The notes: generated from the sequence alone by a model not told the origin. A DNA stretch of 62,736 bases from Streptomyces hygroscopicus subsp. hygroscopicus (GCF_001553455.1 NZ_BBOX01000129.1:1-62736); one strand, 5' to 3'; counted from the stretch's first letter, positions 25,055 to 34,312 are shown. Program-made: numbers and translations.

Positions 25055-26101
25055 ATGTACGGCAAGGCATTCGCCCCTGAGTACCAGGGCTCCCTGACCA
25101 CTTTGTCCGTGAACTCCTCCCTGGTGGACGTACTGGCGGCGGCCACCGAGCAGTTGCGGGCCGCCGAGCGGGGCGGTTCCCCGGCCGAGGCCGCCCGCGC
25201 CGGGCTGGCGGTCGCCGAGGCGCACCGGAGGCTGGGCCAGGTGGACGAGGCCGACCGTGAGTGGAAGGCCAGCTACCGGGCGGCCCGTGCGGCGGGGGAC
25301 CTCGGGGCGATGGCGTGGGCGCTGTGGAGCGGAGGCACGCTCGCCCGGCAGCGGGGCGCGCTGGCGCTGGCGTGGCGGCTGCTCGGGCTCGCGGCCGACC
25401 TCGGCGAGCGCGGCGGGGACATCGTCGTCCGCGGCTACTCGCTCGCCGGGATGGCGGAGACCGGCCGTATTCAGGGGGACTACGAGGCGGTGGGCGAGCT
25501 GCACGAGAAACTCCTCGCCGAGGCGCGCAAACGCGGCGAGGCGCGGCACACCGTATGGGCGCTGGAGGGCATCGCCCAGATGCACCGCAACACCGGGTCC
25601 TACGACTCGGCCTATGCGATGTTCGAGGAGGCCGCGGGGATAGCCGCGCAGGCCGATGACCGGCGCGGCCACGCGTGGGCGCTGCGCGGCATGGCCGACA
25701 TCATCTCCGTCCGCGACGGGGACGCCGAGCGCGCCCTGAAGCTGCTCTCCGAGGCCGAACTGACCTGCCGTGAGATGAACCTGGTGAGCGCGCTGGCGTA
25801 CAACCACAAGATGCGCGGCAACGTGTTCTACCGCGCAAGCCGTTACGAGGAGGCGCGTGCCATGTACCAGCAGGCGTGGGACGAGTTCCGCGGCATGAGC
25901 GAGCCGCGCGGCGAGGCCCTCGCCCGGCTCGGGCTGATCAAGTCCCGGGCCCGGCTGGGCCGCGACCGCGACCGGACCGCCGAGGACCTGTCCGAACTGG
26001 CCGCTGTGCTGGAGCGGATCGGGCTGCGGCATGTCCGCCGGATGGTGGAGCGCGCCCGGGAGGAGTTCGGTCTCACCGAGGCCCTGGAGGTGGCCCGGTG
26101 A
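25055..26101 (+). CDS. Tetratricopeptide-repeat protein
   Basis: A 348-residue soluble protein made almost wholly of helical TPR-like repeats (GLAVAEAHRRLGQVDEADREW, ALWSGGTLARQRGALALAWRL, MAETGRIQGDYEAVGELHEK and so on, about eight units). Such folds bind protein partners. It has no DNA-binding or catalytic domain. It overlaps the polyprenyl synthase start by GTGA, so the two proteins are made together and may interact. Iterons lie directly upstream, so expression is probably under specific control. Start 25055 follows GGAAAGGC. Confidence 0.85.
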   Translation: MYGKAFAPEYQGSLTTLSVNSSLVDVLAAATEQLRAAERGGSPAEAARAGLAVAEAHRRLGQVDEADREWKASYRAARAAGDLGAMAWALWSGGTLARQRGALALAWRLLGLAADLGERGGDIVVRGYSLAGMAETGRIQGDYEAVGELHEKLLAEARKRGEARHTVWALEGIAQMHRNTGSYDSAYAMFEEAAGIAAQADDRRGHAWALRGMADIISVRDGDAERALKLLSEAELTCREMNLVSALAYNHKMRGNVFYRASRYEEARAMYQQAWDEFRGMSEPRGEALARLGLIKSRARLGRDRDRTAEDLSELAAVLERIGLRHVRRMVERAREEFGLTEALEVAR

Positions 26102-27180
26102 CGACGGCGTTCCCCGTGCTCCTCGGGGCGGACGGGACCACGGCGACCGCGGCCGACATCCTGGACCGCTGCCGGGAGTTGGTGCGCCCGGCCCTGGCCG
26201 GGACGATCGAGCGGCTGCACCCGTGGGTCGGTGAGATGGCCGCGTACTCCTTCGGCTGGTGCGACGTGGGCGGAACGCCCGCCGGGGGAGCGGGCGGCAA
26301 GGGGGTGCGGCAGGCGCTGGCCGTGCTGGGCGCGGAGGCGGCCGGGGCGTCCGGTGAGGCGGCGGTCGCCGGCGCGGTGGCCGTGGAACTGGTGCACACC
26401 TTCTCGCTGCTGCACGACGACATCATGGACGGCGACCAGACCCGGCGGACCCGCCCCACCGTGTGGAAGGCGTACGGGACGGGTCCGGCCGTCCTCGCCG
26501 GTGACGCCCTGTTCGCCCTGGCGGTGGAGGCCCTGGCCGCGGTGGACGGCGCCGGAACCGCGGCTGCGGTGCGGCGCCTGGGCGCGGCGATGGGCGACCT
26601 GGTCCGCGGTCAGGCGGACGACCTGCTCTTCGAGTCGCGCCCGTGGACCGGACCCACGGCGGTGGGGCCGGAGGAGTACCGCACCATGGCCGAGCACAAG
26701 ACCGGCGCGCTGCTCGGCTGCGCCGCCGCGCTGGGCGCCGCGCTGGCCGGGGCGCCGGAGACCACCGTGGCCGCCCTGGACCGGGCGGGGCGGTACATGG
26801 GCGTGGCGTTCCAGGTGGTCGACGATCTGCTGGGCATCTGGGGCGATCCCGCCGTCACCGGCAAACCCGTCCACAATGATCTGCGGCAGCGCAAGAAGAC
26901 CTTCCCCGTGCTCGCCGCGCTGACCGCCCGGGGCCCCGGCGCCCCCGCCGCCGGGCGGCTGGCCGCCCTGCTGGCGGAGGCCCCGGATGTCCCGGACGAC
27001 GCCACCACGCACCGGGCCGCCGCCCTGATCGAGCAGGCCGGCGGCCGCTCCGCGGCCCTGGCGGAGGCCGACCGCCACATCGCCGCCGTGGAGACCTGCC
27101 TGGACGGACTGCCGCTGGCCCCGGGGGCGGTCGCGGAGCTGCGCACACTGCTGGACTTCCTGGTACGGCGCGAGATCTGA
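26098..27180 (+). CDS. Polyprenyl diphosphate synthase (isoprenoid synthase I)
   Basis: A 360-residue trans-prenyltransferase starting at GTG 26098, overlapping the TPR stop. Both aspartate-rich regions are there: LLHDDIMDGDQTRR (first) and FQVVDDLLGIWGD (second), with GGKGVR and a KT motif (EHKTGALLG) between. It condenses IPP with allylic diphosphates; chain length cannot be read reliably. No terpene cyclase adjoins, so it may serve quinone or lipid-carrier synthesis, or a remote terpene pathway. The TPR partner is unusual. Confidence 0.9.
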   Translation: MTTAFPVLLGADGTTATAADILDRCRELVRPALAGTIERLHPWVGEMAAYSFGWCDVGGTPAGGAGGKGVRQALAVLGAEAAGASGEAAVAGAVAVELVHTFSLLHDDIMDGDQTRRTRPTVWKAYGTGPAVLAGDALFALAVEALAAVDGAGTAAAVRRLGAAMGDLVRGQADDLLFESRPWTGPTAVGPEEYRTMAEHKTGALLGCAAALGAALAGAPETTVAALDRAGRYMGVAFQVVDDLLGIWGDPAVTGKPVHNDLRQRKKTFPVLAALTARGPGAPAAGRLAALLAEAPDVPDDATTHRAAALIEQAGGRSAALAEADRHIAAVETCLDGLPLAPGAVAELRTLLDFLVRREI

Positions 27181-27336
27181 CCGGGTGAGGGGCGGGCCCG
27201 CCCCTCACCCGTGCCGACCGGGGCCCCGTCGCGGTGGCGGTGGCGGACGCGGCCACCGCCCTCGACCGGATACGGGCCCACCGCCCGGCGCTGGGTAGGA
27301 GGATCCACCACACGTCTCGCGAGGAGAGGACGACAG

Positions 27337-28272
27337 ATGACACGCATCGTGCGCTTCGCCGACGACGCCGGAACCGTCCGGACCGGGGTGGCCGACGACT
27401 CCGGCGGGGTGCGGGCCTTCCCCGGGGCGCCGCTCGTCGCCGAACTGCTGCGGCTGTCCGGGGCGGAGCTGCGGGCCCTGGTGGAGAACACCTCCTCCGG
27501 CCCGGCCGCCGCCCATGAGGGAGAGGTGCTGCTGCTGCCGCCGCTGGACGGGCTGATGGAGCTGTGGGCCGCGGGGGTGACGTACGAACGCTCCCGCGAG
27601 GCCAGGGTGGAGGAGAGCGCCGAGCAGTCGGTGTACGAGCGCGTCTACGACGCCGAGCGCCCGGAGCTGTTCTTCAAGGCGCAGCCCTGGCGAGTGGTGA
27701 CCGACGGCGAGCCGATCGCCGTACGGGACGACTCCGAGCTGAACGTCCCCGAGCCCGAACTGGCGCTGGTCCTCAACCGGCACGGCGAGACCGTCGGCTA
27801 TCTGGTCGCCGACGACGTCAGCTCGCGGTCCATCGAGGGCGAGAACCCGCTCTACCTCCCCCAGGCCAAGATCTACGCCGGAAGCGCCGCCGTGTCCCCC
27901 GGTATCGTGCCCGCCTGGGAGGTCGGCGCGCCCGACGCGCTGGGCATCACCCTGACGGTGTGGCGCGACGGCGAGGCGGCCTACCGGGCGGCCACCTCCA
28001 CGGCCGCGTTCCACCGCACCCCGCGGGGACTGGTGGACCACCTGTGGCGCTGCCAGCCCTTCCCGGACGGCGCCGTGCTGTCCACCGGCACCGGCATCGT
28101 GCCCCCGCTCGACTTCACGCTGCGCGCCGGGGACGTGGTGGAGATGTCCGTCGAGGGCATCGGCACCCTGCGCAACCCGGTGCGCACCGGCCGGGCCGGA
28201 CTGGACTGGCTGGTGGAGGCCCTCGGCGATCCGCTGGCGCGCCGCGCCCACCGGAGCCGTTTCCCGGCGTGA
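27337..28272 (+). CDS. Fumarylacetoacetate hydrolase (FAH) family protein
   Basis: A 311-residue protein starting at ATG 27337 after GAGGAGAGGA. The FAH catalytic half has the metal-binding acidic motif VPEPELALVLN, VADDVSSRSIEG and STGTGIVPPLDF. Members hydrolyse or decarboxylate 2,4-diketo acids, usually at the end of sugar-acid or aromatic degradation; several closely similar proteins act on dioxo sugar acids. It is 156 bp beyond the polyprenyl synthase and not clearly linked to it. It ends at the edge of a large repeat tract. Confidence 0.87.
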   Translation: MTRIVRFADDAGTVRTGVADDSGGVRAFPGAPLVAELLRLSGAELRALVENTSSGPAAAHEGEVLLLPPLDGLMELWAAGVTYERSREARVEESAEQSVYERVYDAERPELFFKAQPWRVVTDGEPIAVRDDSELNVPEPELALVLNRHGETVGYLVADDVSSRSIEGENPLYLPQAKIYAGSAAVSPGIVPAWEVGAPDALGITLTVWRDGEAAYRAATSTAAFHRTPRGLVDHLWRCQPFPDGAVLSTGTGIVPPLDFTLRAGDVVEMSVEGIGTLRNPVRTGRAGLDWLVEALGDPLARRAHRSRFPA

Positions 28273-28775
28273 CCCGGCCTGGGGTGACCCGGCCCGGTGA
28301 TGCGGCCTGGGTGTGCGGCCCCGGGTGATCCGGCCCGGGTGATGTGGCCCGGTGATGCGGCCTGGGTGACCTGGCGCGGTCCGGCCTGGGTGATGTGGCC
28401 CGGTGATCCGGCCCGGCGTGATCCGGCCCGGTCCGGCCTGGGCGGTCCGGCCCCGGATGATGCGGCCCCGGATGATGCGGACCGGTGATGCGGCCTGGGT
28501 GACCTGGCCCGGTCCGGCCCGGGGTGATGCGGCCCGGGTGGTCCGGCCCGGGTGATGTGGCCCGGGGTGATGCGGACCGGTGATGCGGCCTGGGTGACCT
28601 GGCGCGGTCCGGCCTGGGTGATGTGGCCCGGTGATCCGGCCCGGCGTGATCCGGCCCGGTGATGCGGCCTGGGTGTGCGGCCCGGGGTGATCCGGCCCCG
28701 GATGATGCGGCCTGAGTGACCCGGCCCGGTCCGGCCCGGGTGATCCGGACCCGTGATCCGGCCCGGCGGCGGTCG
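28273..28775. repeat. About 500-bp GC-rich degenerate repeat tract with an exact 82-bp duplication
   Basis: The tract is built from units such as GGTGATGCGGCCTGGGTGA, GGTGATCCGGCCCGG and GGTGATGTGGCCCGG. An 82-bp stretch at 28351-28432 recurs without change at 28579-28660. The whole gap 28273-28814 between the FAH stop and the L,D-transpeptidase stop has no other feature. Long open frames across it are periodic by-products of the repeat. Confidence 0.9.
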
Positions 28776-28814
28776 CCCCCGCACTGCCGGGGCCGGGCGC
28801 GCCACGGCCGGTCC

Positions 28815-29441
28815 TCAGCGCGCGAGCGACGCCGCGTCGCCCATGACGACGACGGGCCCGAGCCCGGGGTCCAGCGCCCGGAGCAGCTCCGTCATGGGGC
28901 CCGCCCCGAGGCTCACGCATCCGCGCGTGGGGCCGCCGTGGTCGATGTGCAGCCAGATGCCGCCGCCCCGCTCCGGACCGAGCGGGCGGGTCCGGTCCAG
29001 GGGGGAGGTGCCCGGCTCGCGGTTGTAGTCGATGGCGATCACGTGGTCGAACGAGCCGGCCAGGGGCTCGCCGCCGAAGCCCGTACCGCTCGCGACGAAG
29101 CCCGCCGACCGGTGGTAGGGCAGCCGGGTTCCGGGGTCGGGGAGCCGTCCGCCGGCGTCCGTGAGGGCGTAGACGCCGATGGGGGAGCGCAGATCACCTT
29201 CCCGGTGGTGGTCGGTCCAGCCCCGCAGGGCGTTGTGCGCCGGCCGGCTCGTCCCGGCCCGCCAGCCCGGCCCGGTCCGCTCGTACAGGACCGCCGTGGA
29301 GTCCGGCGCGTCCCGGTCGCGGCCGGTCACCACCAGGACCTGCCGGGACCGGCGCGGCACCCCGGCCCAGGTCCGGGGTCCCAGGCCCGGGGGCCTGCGG
29401 GGCGCCTCCCGCCAGGTGGCGCCCGGGGTGTGGCCGGTCAT
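28815..29441 (-). CDS. L,D-transpeptidase (YkuD) family protein
   Basis: A 208-residue protein with the YkuD catalytic segment HIDHGGPTRGCVSLG, giving the His and the nucleophilic Cys, preceded by GDLRSPIGVYAL. YkuD enzymes make 3-3 cross-links in peptidoglycan or attach proteins to it. Start 29441 follows GGGAGGGCGAG. No convincing signal peptide or lipobox was seen at this start, which is odd for an exported enzyme; an upstream start would need re-examination. Confidence 0.82.
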   Translation of the reverse strand: MTGHTPGATWREAPRRPPGLGPRTWAGVPRRSRQVLVVTGRDRDAPDSTAVLYERTGPGWRAGTSRPAHNALRGWTDHHREGDLRSPIGVYALTDAGGRLPDPGTRLPYHRSAGFVASGTGFGGEPLAGSFDHVIAIDYNREPGTSPLDRTRPLGPERGGGIWLHIDHGGPTRGCVSLGAGPMTELLRALDPGLGPVVVMGDAASLAR

Positions 29442-29607
29442 CTCGCCCTCCCGGCAGCGGTGGTACGTCCTCCCGGTACCGACGTTAACCGCGTCCCCGG
29501 CCGAACCGTCCAGGACGCGTCCGGAGCCCGGTACCGCCGCCCGGTACCGCCGCCCGGTATGTCCCCCTTGGGGAACGCTTGCACGATTACCTGAGTACGC
29601 TGCACCT

Positions 29608-30234
29608 ATGGGTGTGTATCTCCAGGGTTCGCTCTTCGACCAGACCGACGACGTCGGTCTCGGCTCGCTGCGCGGGGCGCGCAGGACCGAACTGGGGTCC
29701 GGGGCCTGGATCGACCTGCTGCCCGGATGGCTGAGGGGAGCGGACGGCCTGTTCGCCCGGCTCGTCGCCGAGGTCCCCTGGAAGGCCGAGCGGCGGCACA
29801 TGTACGAGCAGGTGGTGGACGTTCCCCGGCTGCTCGCCTACTACGGCGCCGAGGACCCGCTGCCGCATCCGGTGCTGTCCGAGGCCCGGGCGGCGCTCTC
29901 CGCGCACTACGCCGACGAACTGGGCGAACCCTTCACCACCGCCGGGCTGTGCTACTACCGCGACGGCCGGGACAGCGTGGCCTGGCACGGCGATCGCACC
30001 GGCCGTGGCAGGAACGAGGACACCATGGTCGCCATCCTGTCCGTGGGCGCGCCCCGGGACCTGCTGCTCCGCCCGCGCGGTGGCGGCGGCACCGTGCGAC
30101 GGCCGCTCGGCCATGGCGATCTGCTGGTGATGGGCGGTTCCTGCCAGCGGACCTGGGAACACGCGATCCCCAAATCCTCGCGCGCCACCGGCCCACGGAT
30201 CAGCGTCCAGTTCCGCCCCAGCGGCGTGGGGTGA
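29608..30234 (+). CDS. AlkB-like 2OG-Fe(II) dioxygenase, second copy
   Basis: A 208-residue protein with the iron triad H-x-D (WHGDRTG) and a later His (WEHAIPK), plus RISVQFR at the end for 2-oxoglutarate. It starts with GVYLQGSLFDQ and belongs to the eukaryote-like (ABH2/ABH3-type) branch, not the AlkB branch of the copy at 9.8-10.4 kb. It probably repairs alkylated DNA or RNA. The start has no Shine-Dalgarno; a TACGCT box ends 6 bp before the ATG, suggesting leaderless mRNA. Confidence 0.88.
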   Translation: MGVYLQGSLFDQTDDVGLGSLRGARRTELGSGAWIDLLPGWLRGADGLFARLVAEVPWKAERRHMYEQVVDVPRLLAYYGAEDPLPHPVLSEARAALSAHYADELGEPFTTAGLCYYRDGRDSVAWHGDRTGRGRNEDTMVAILSVGAPRDLLLRPRGGGGTVRRPLGHGDLLVMGGSCQRTWEHAIPKSSRATGPRISVQFRPSGVG

Positions 30235-30248
30235 GGCGGGCCGCGCGG

Positions 30249-31580
30249 TCACCCCTGGCCGTGGTCCGGGGCCGCCGCCGGGTCGTATCCCAGATCGGTG
30301 GTGTGGGTCTCCTTCAGGAACCACACGCACACCGCCGAGATCAGGGCGATCACCACGATGTAGCCGGACACCGGCACCGATGAGTCGGTGGAGGCGACGA
30401 GCTGGGTGGCGAGGACGGGGGTGACACCACCGCCGACGATGCCGCTCGCGTTGTAGGCCACGGAGGCGCCGGTGTAGCGGTAGCGAGTGGCGAACATCTC
30501 CGGGAGGAACGCGCCCATCGGGCCGTACAGCGCGGCGAAGGCCAGCATCCCGATGGCCATCGCGAGCCCGATGAGCAGCGGTTCACCGGTGTTGATCAGG
30601 GCGAACATGGGATACGCCCACAGCGCGGCCAGGATGCCCGCGCTCAGGCAGACGGTACGGCGGCCGATGCGGTCGGACAGGACGGCCAGCACCGGTGTGG
30701 CCAGTCCGAGGACGAGTGCCGCCGCCATCGCGCACAGCAGCAGCATGTCCTTGTCGAGGTCCAGCACGGTGGTGCCGTAGGACAGCGCGAAGGTCGTGAT
30801 CGTGTAGAACAGCGTGTGCGCGAGGATGAACGCGCAGGTGGACAGGGCCAGCGTGGCGCCCTGGCGGCGGACCACATCGACGATCGGCGCCTTGGTCCGC
30901 TCGTTCCGGTCCATCGCCTCCCGGAAGACCGGGGTCTCGGCGATCCGCATCCGGATGTAGTAGCCGACCACCACCAGCGCGGCGCTGGCGAGGAACGGGA
31001 TCCGCCACCCCCAGGACTCGAAGGCCGCGTCGTCCATCACCCGGCCCAGCAGCAGGAACGAGCCGCCGGCCACGATGAAGCCGATGGCGGGGCCCATCTG
31101 CGGGAAGCTCGACCACAGCCCCCGCTTGCCCCGGGGCGCGTACTCGGTGGCCAGCAGCACCGCGCCGCCCCACTCCCCGCCCAGCCCGACACCCTGGAGA
31201 AAACGGCAGAGCACCAGCAGGACGGGGGCCGCGATGCCGACCGTCCCGTAGGTGGGCAGCAGTCCGATGGCGACCGTTCCCGTCCCCATCACGAGCAGGG
31301 AGGTGACCAGCATCGCCTTGCGGCCGGTGCGGTCCCCGAAATGGCCGAAGATGACGGCGCCGATCGGCCGGGCGACAAAGCCCACACCGAAGGTGGCGAA
31401 CGCGGCCAGGGTGCCCGCGAGCGCGGAGAAGGTGGGGAAGAACAGCTTGCCGAGGACGAGCGCGGCCGCCGTTCCGTAGATGTAGAAGTCGTAGAACTCG
31501 ATCGCCGTTCCGATGAAGCTGGCGACCGCGATCCGTGTGGTGGACACGGTGCGGTCGGCGGGCGGGGCGATGGTGGACAT
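30249..31580 (-). CDS. MFS transporter of the metabolite:H+ symporter (MHS) type
   Basis: A 443-residue protein with twelve predicted helices. The start (VASFIGTAIEFYDFYIYGTA), the loop GDRTGRKAML and the segment GVGLGGEWGG are hallmarks of MHS transporters such as ShiA and ProP. They import organic acids, betaines or shikimate with protons. It ends 14 bp from the stop of the convergent alkB-like gene. The PucR-type regulator lies just upstream on the same strand, so the pair is probably functionally linked. Substrate unknown. Confidence 0.9.
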   Translation of the reverse strand: MSTIAPPADRTVSTTRIAVASFIGTAIEFYDFYIYGTAAALVLGKLFFPTFSALAGTLAAFATFGVGFVARPIGAVIFGHFGDRTGRKAMLVTSLLVMGTGTVAIGLLPTYGTVGIAAPVLLVLCRFLQGVGLGGEWGGAVLLATEYAPRGKRGLWSSFPQMGPAIGFIVAGGSFLLLGRVMDDAAFESWGWRIPFLASAALVVVGYYIRMRIAETPVFREAMDRNERTKAPIVDVVRRQGATLALSTCAFILAHTLFYTITTFALSYGTTVLDLDKDMLLLCAMAAALVLGLATPVLAVLSDRIGRRTVCLSAGILAALWAYPMFALINTGEPLLIGLAMAIGMLAFAALYGPMGAFLPEMFATRYRYTGASVAYNASGIVGGGVTPVLATQLVASTDSSVPVSGYIVVIALISAVCVWFLKETHTTDLGYDPAAAPDHGQG

Positions 31581-31750
31581 GGCGGCGGCTCCCAGGTGAC
31601 GTGCACTGCGGTCGGAGTATCGGGTGCGGCACGGGGGCGTGCCACCGTTTCCTGTCGGGAATCGGCCGGGCGCTTTCCTCTCTTTGTCGAAAGGCCGGTC
31701 TTCGCCGGAAGGCCGGCCGGAAGGCCGCCGGCCGCGCACCGGGCGGCGGC

Positions 31751-32974
31751 TCACCCCCGGCCGGCCGAGCGCATCAGGGCGTACAGCCGCAGCCCCAGGT
31801 GGAGCGTGAGCCGGTTGTCGCCGTCGGCCAGGTCCAGTCCGGTGAGTTCGGCGATCCGCTGCAGCCGGTAGTACAGCGAGGTGCGGTGCAGGTGCAGGGC
31901 GTGCGCGGTGCGCGGCGCCGAACCCCCGTGGTCCAGATAGGCCGTGAGGGTGTCCACGAGACGGCCCGAGGGGTCCCGCGCCAGCAGGGCGCGCAGTGGC
32001 GCGGGCAGCAGCGCGGGAGTCAGCCGGTCCGGCGGGATCAGCGACAGGGGTGCCAGCGCGCCGAGCTCGGCCCAGTGGACGACGCCGTCGGCACCGGGCC
32101 GGGTGGCGGCCGCCCGAGCGGCACCGGTCGCCTGCTCGCACGACATCCATGCCTGTTCCGCACCGCCCTCCACGGTCTCGCCGATCCCCGCCACACACTC
32201 CGCCGAGCCGTTCAGCACGGACCGCACCTGCTCCAGGAGGACCGCCGCGCGGGCCCGCAGCAGCTCCTGGGGCACCGGCCGGTCGGAGCAGGTCAGCAGC
32301 AGCCCCAGCGGTCCGTCCAGACAGAACTCGGTCCGCAGCGCCCGGTCGCCCGCCACCCGCTCCAGCCCGGTGCGCAGCGCCACCTCCACCGCCCCCGCGC
32401 GGTCGGCCGGCGGATCGCCGACGACCCGCGCCACCGTGACGCCGGCCCAGCGGGCGGACGGCAGCCGGCCGCCACGCGCCAGCGCGTCCCGCCCGGCCTC
32501 GCGGACGGTGGCCGACGGGCTCAGCAGCTGCCGCACCGCCTCCTCACGGGCCACGCGTTCGGTGTCCCGCGCGGTGAAGTCCCCGTACATCAGGGGCGCG
32601 AGGGCGCGGGTGGCCTCGCGGACGGCGTCGACGCCGGCGGGGGAGAGGGAGCCGTCCGGGTCGATGACGACGAGCAGGCCCAGCAGCTGGTGCCGCCACC
32701 GTATCGGCGCGCACAGCCGCGCCCGCATGCCCAGGTCCTCGCGCGGCGGGATGACACCGGGTTCGGTCCAGCGGTCGACTCCCTGGGCGAGGATGTGCCC
32801 GGCCGCCGCGCTGCCCGCGTCCCGCTGCAGCACCGCCCGTACCCGCACCCGGTCCTCGTCGCCGAAGTGGCGGCTGGCGCAGAGGATGCGCACCCGTGGG
32901 TCGTTGACCGCGACGGAGCGGCCGATGCGCTCCGCCAGCTCGTCCACGACGTCCTGAAGCCGGCTTCCGAGCAT
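31751..32974 (-). CDS. PucR/CdaR-type transcriptional regulator
   Basis: A 407-residue regulator. The C-terminal HTH_30 domain is clear (LVDTLTAYLDHGGSAPRTAHALHLHRTSLYYRLQRIAELTG); a GAF-like region occupies roughly residues 20-130. This class controls uptake and use of nitrogenous or carbon compounds according to ligand binding in the N-terminal part. Start 32974 follows GGGAGGTGA. It sits 170 bp upstream of the MHS transporter and 188 bp from a divergent SDR, both plausible targets. Confidence 0.87.
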   Translation of the reverse strand: MLGSRLQDVVDELAERIGRSVAVNDPRVRILCASRHFGDEDRVRVRAVLQRDAGSAAAGHILAQGVDRWTEPGVIPPREDLGMRARLCAPIRWRHQLLGLLVVIDPDGSLSPAGVDAVREATRALAPLMYGDFTARDTERVAREEAVRQLLSPSATVREAGRDALARGGRLPSARWAGVTVARVVGDPPADRAGAVEVALRTGLERVAGDRALRTEFCLDGPLGLLLTCSDRPVPQELLRARAAVLLEQVRSVLNGSAECVAGIGETVEGGAEQAWMSCEQATGAARAAATRPGADGVVHWAELGALAPLSLIPPDRLTPALLPAPLRALLARDPSGRLVDTLTAYLDHGGSAPRTAHALHLHRTSLYYRLQRIAELTGLDLADGDNRLTLHLGLRLYALMRSAGRG

Positions 32975-33162
32975 CGCCCGTCACCTCCCACCGGACGGGC
33001 GGGGTGGCCCGTCACTGCTGCCGATCGGGAAGATCATTCCGCATGTCCGGGCCGATGTGAAGGGTGATGACCTGCTGTTTTCTACAGATCGAGGAGCCGG
33101 TGCGGGGTGTTTGCGACGGCCGTCGGTGGCCCTCGGGGCGCGCCGGTGTCCAGGATCGGGCC

Positions 33163-33960
33163 ATGCACAGGGGACGACGACTGGCCGACCGCACCGCCCT
33201 CGTCTTCGGGGCCGGCGCCGGCCCGGACGGGGTGAGCAACGGCCAGGCGGCCGCGCTCGCGTTCGCCCGGGAAGGGGCGCGGGTGGCGGCGATCGACATC
33301 GACGCGGACCACGCGCGCCGCACGGCCGGGGCGATCACGGCCGAGGGCGGTACGGCGCTGCCCCTGACGGCGGACGTCACCGACGAGGAGCAGGTGGCCG
33401 CCGTCGTCGCGGCGGCCGAGCGCGCCCTGGGCACACCCACGGTGCTGCACAACAACGTCGGCGCGGCTCGTCTGGGCGACCTCACCGGACTCGACCTCGC
33501 CGACTGGCAGTCCGCCCTCTCGATCAACGTCGGCAGTGTCTTCCTGACCTGCAAACACGTGCTGCCGCGCATGGTGGCGGCGGGCGGGGGCGCGGTGGTC
33601 AACGTGTCCTCGATCGCCGCGATACGCGACACCGGCTACCCCTATCCGAGCTACAGCGCGGCGAAGGCGGCCGTCAACCAGCTCACCGTCGCCCTGGCGC
33701 TGCGTCACGCCGCCGAGGGCATCCGGGTGAACGCCGTCCTGCCCGGCCTGATCGACACGCCCCTGGTGGCCCGGCAGATCGTGGCCGGGGCGGACGACCC
33801 CGAGGCCGCGCTCGCGGCCCGGCACGCGGTGAGCCCCACGGGCCGGATGGGCAGCCCGTGGGATGTCGCGGCGGCCGCCGTCTTCCTCGCCTCGGACGAG
33901 GCGGCGTACATCAACGGCGTATGCCTGCCCGTGGACGGCGGTCTCACGGCGCGCTGCTGA
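33163..33960 (+). CDS. Short-chain dehydrogenase/reductase
   Basis: A 265-residue SDR. The nucleotide loop reads GAGAGPDGVSNG, longer than the usual TGxxxGIG; NNVG, the catalytic Ser in NVSSIAA and YSAAK complete the active site, and PGLIDTPL follows. It oxidises or reduces an alcohol/keto group with NAD(P). The start at 33163 (MHRGRRLADRTALV) was chosen because upstream residues do not look like SDR. Divergent from the PucR-type regulator, so it may degrade the compound taken up by the MHS transporter. Confidence 0.87.
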   Translation: MHRGRRLADRTALVFGAGAGPDGVSNGQAAALAFAREGARVAAIDIDADHARRTAGAITAEGGTALPLTADVTDEEQVAAVVAAAERALGTPTVLHNNVGAARLGDLTGLDLADWQSALSINVGSVFLTCKHVLPRMVAAGGGAVVNVSSIAAIRDTGYPYPSYSAAKAAVNQLTVALALRHAAEGIRVNAVLPGLIDTPLVARQIVAGADDPEAALAARHAVSPTGRMGSPWDVAAAAVFLASDEAAYINGVCLPVDGGLTARC

Positions 33961-33971
33961 TCGGCTGATTT

Positions 33972-33983
33972 TGGTCCAGACCA
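33972..33983. promoter_or_regulatory. DasR-like operator (dre)
   Basis: TGGTCCAGACCA matches the core of the DasR responsive element TGGTCTAGACCA except at one base. DasR represses chitin and N-acetylglucosamine genes until glucosamine-6-phosphate accumulates. The site directly touches the -35 hexamer of the candidate promoter. Confidence 0.65.
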
Positions 33984-34012
33984 TTGACATATACGGCTGC
34001 GGGCGCTGTCAT
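33984..34012 (+). promoter_or_regulatory. Candidate promoter upstream of the thaumatin gene
   Basis: TTGACA at 33984-33989 and TGTCAT at 34007-34012 with a 17-bp spacer. The leader to the first ATG would be about 295 bp. Confidence 0.45.
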
Positions 34013-34094
34013 GGGGGACCGTCAGCTCTTGAGCGCGCTCCCGGGCCGATTCCTCGCCTGGGGCCGGACCGCGGAGAGTTTCCGGTGGGTTTTC

Positions 34095-34114
34095 TTTGTC
34101 ATGATCGTGACAAA
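34095..34114. repeat. 20-bp inverted repeat with T tail
   Basis: TTTGTCATGATCGTGACAAA has perfect 7-bp arms TTTGTCA/TGACAAA around TGATCG and is followed by TTTTT. It could be an operator or a terminator inside the long leader; its low GC content stands out here. Confidence 0.7.
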
Positions 34115-34312
34115 TTTTTCCCGGTCGTGGGAGGGCCACGGCGCATGACCTCCGGCGGTGCCGCGGGCTCCCCGTAACACCCTTCCCCGCCGCGCCGCGC
34201 TCCACCCTTCCGGCGGACGTCCCGGTCCGAGGCGGCAGCGCGCCGCCCATGGACCGCCCCGCCCGACGCGCGCCCGGCCATCCGGACACCCCATCACGTC
34301 GAAAGAGGAACC

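Larger units (their letters stand above)
33961..34312. promoter_or_regulatory. Upstream region of the thaumatin/glucanase genes
   Basis: 352 bp without a gene. It contains a DasR-like site, an overlapping candidate promoter and a 20-bp inverted repeat followed by T residues. Confidence 0.6.

Noticed and set aside
26098..27180. Family 2 encapsulin cargo prenyl transferase
   Set aside because: No long disordered N-terminal targeting region and no encapsulin gene nearby.
28273..28775. Repeat tract as a CRISPR array
   Set aside because: Units are short, degenerate and without distinct spacers; no cas gene nearby.
27205..28920. Minus-strand frame with PGRIT/GPHHPG peptide repeats
   Set aside because: Looks like a repeat protein, but the periodicity comes from the DNA repeat tract and it runs antisense into the FAH gene.
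34095..34114. Terminator of the upstream SDR
   Set aside because: It lies 135 bp past the SDR stop and downstream of the candidate promoter; operator and terminator roles cannot be separated, so listed only as a repeat.
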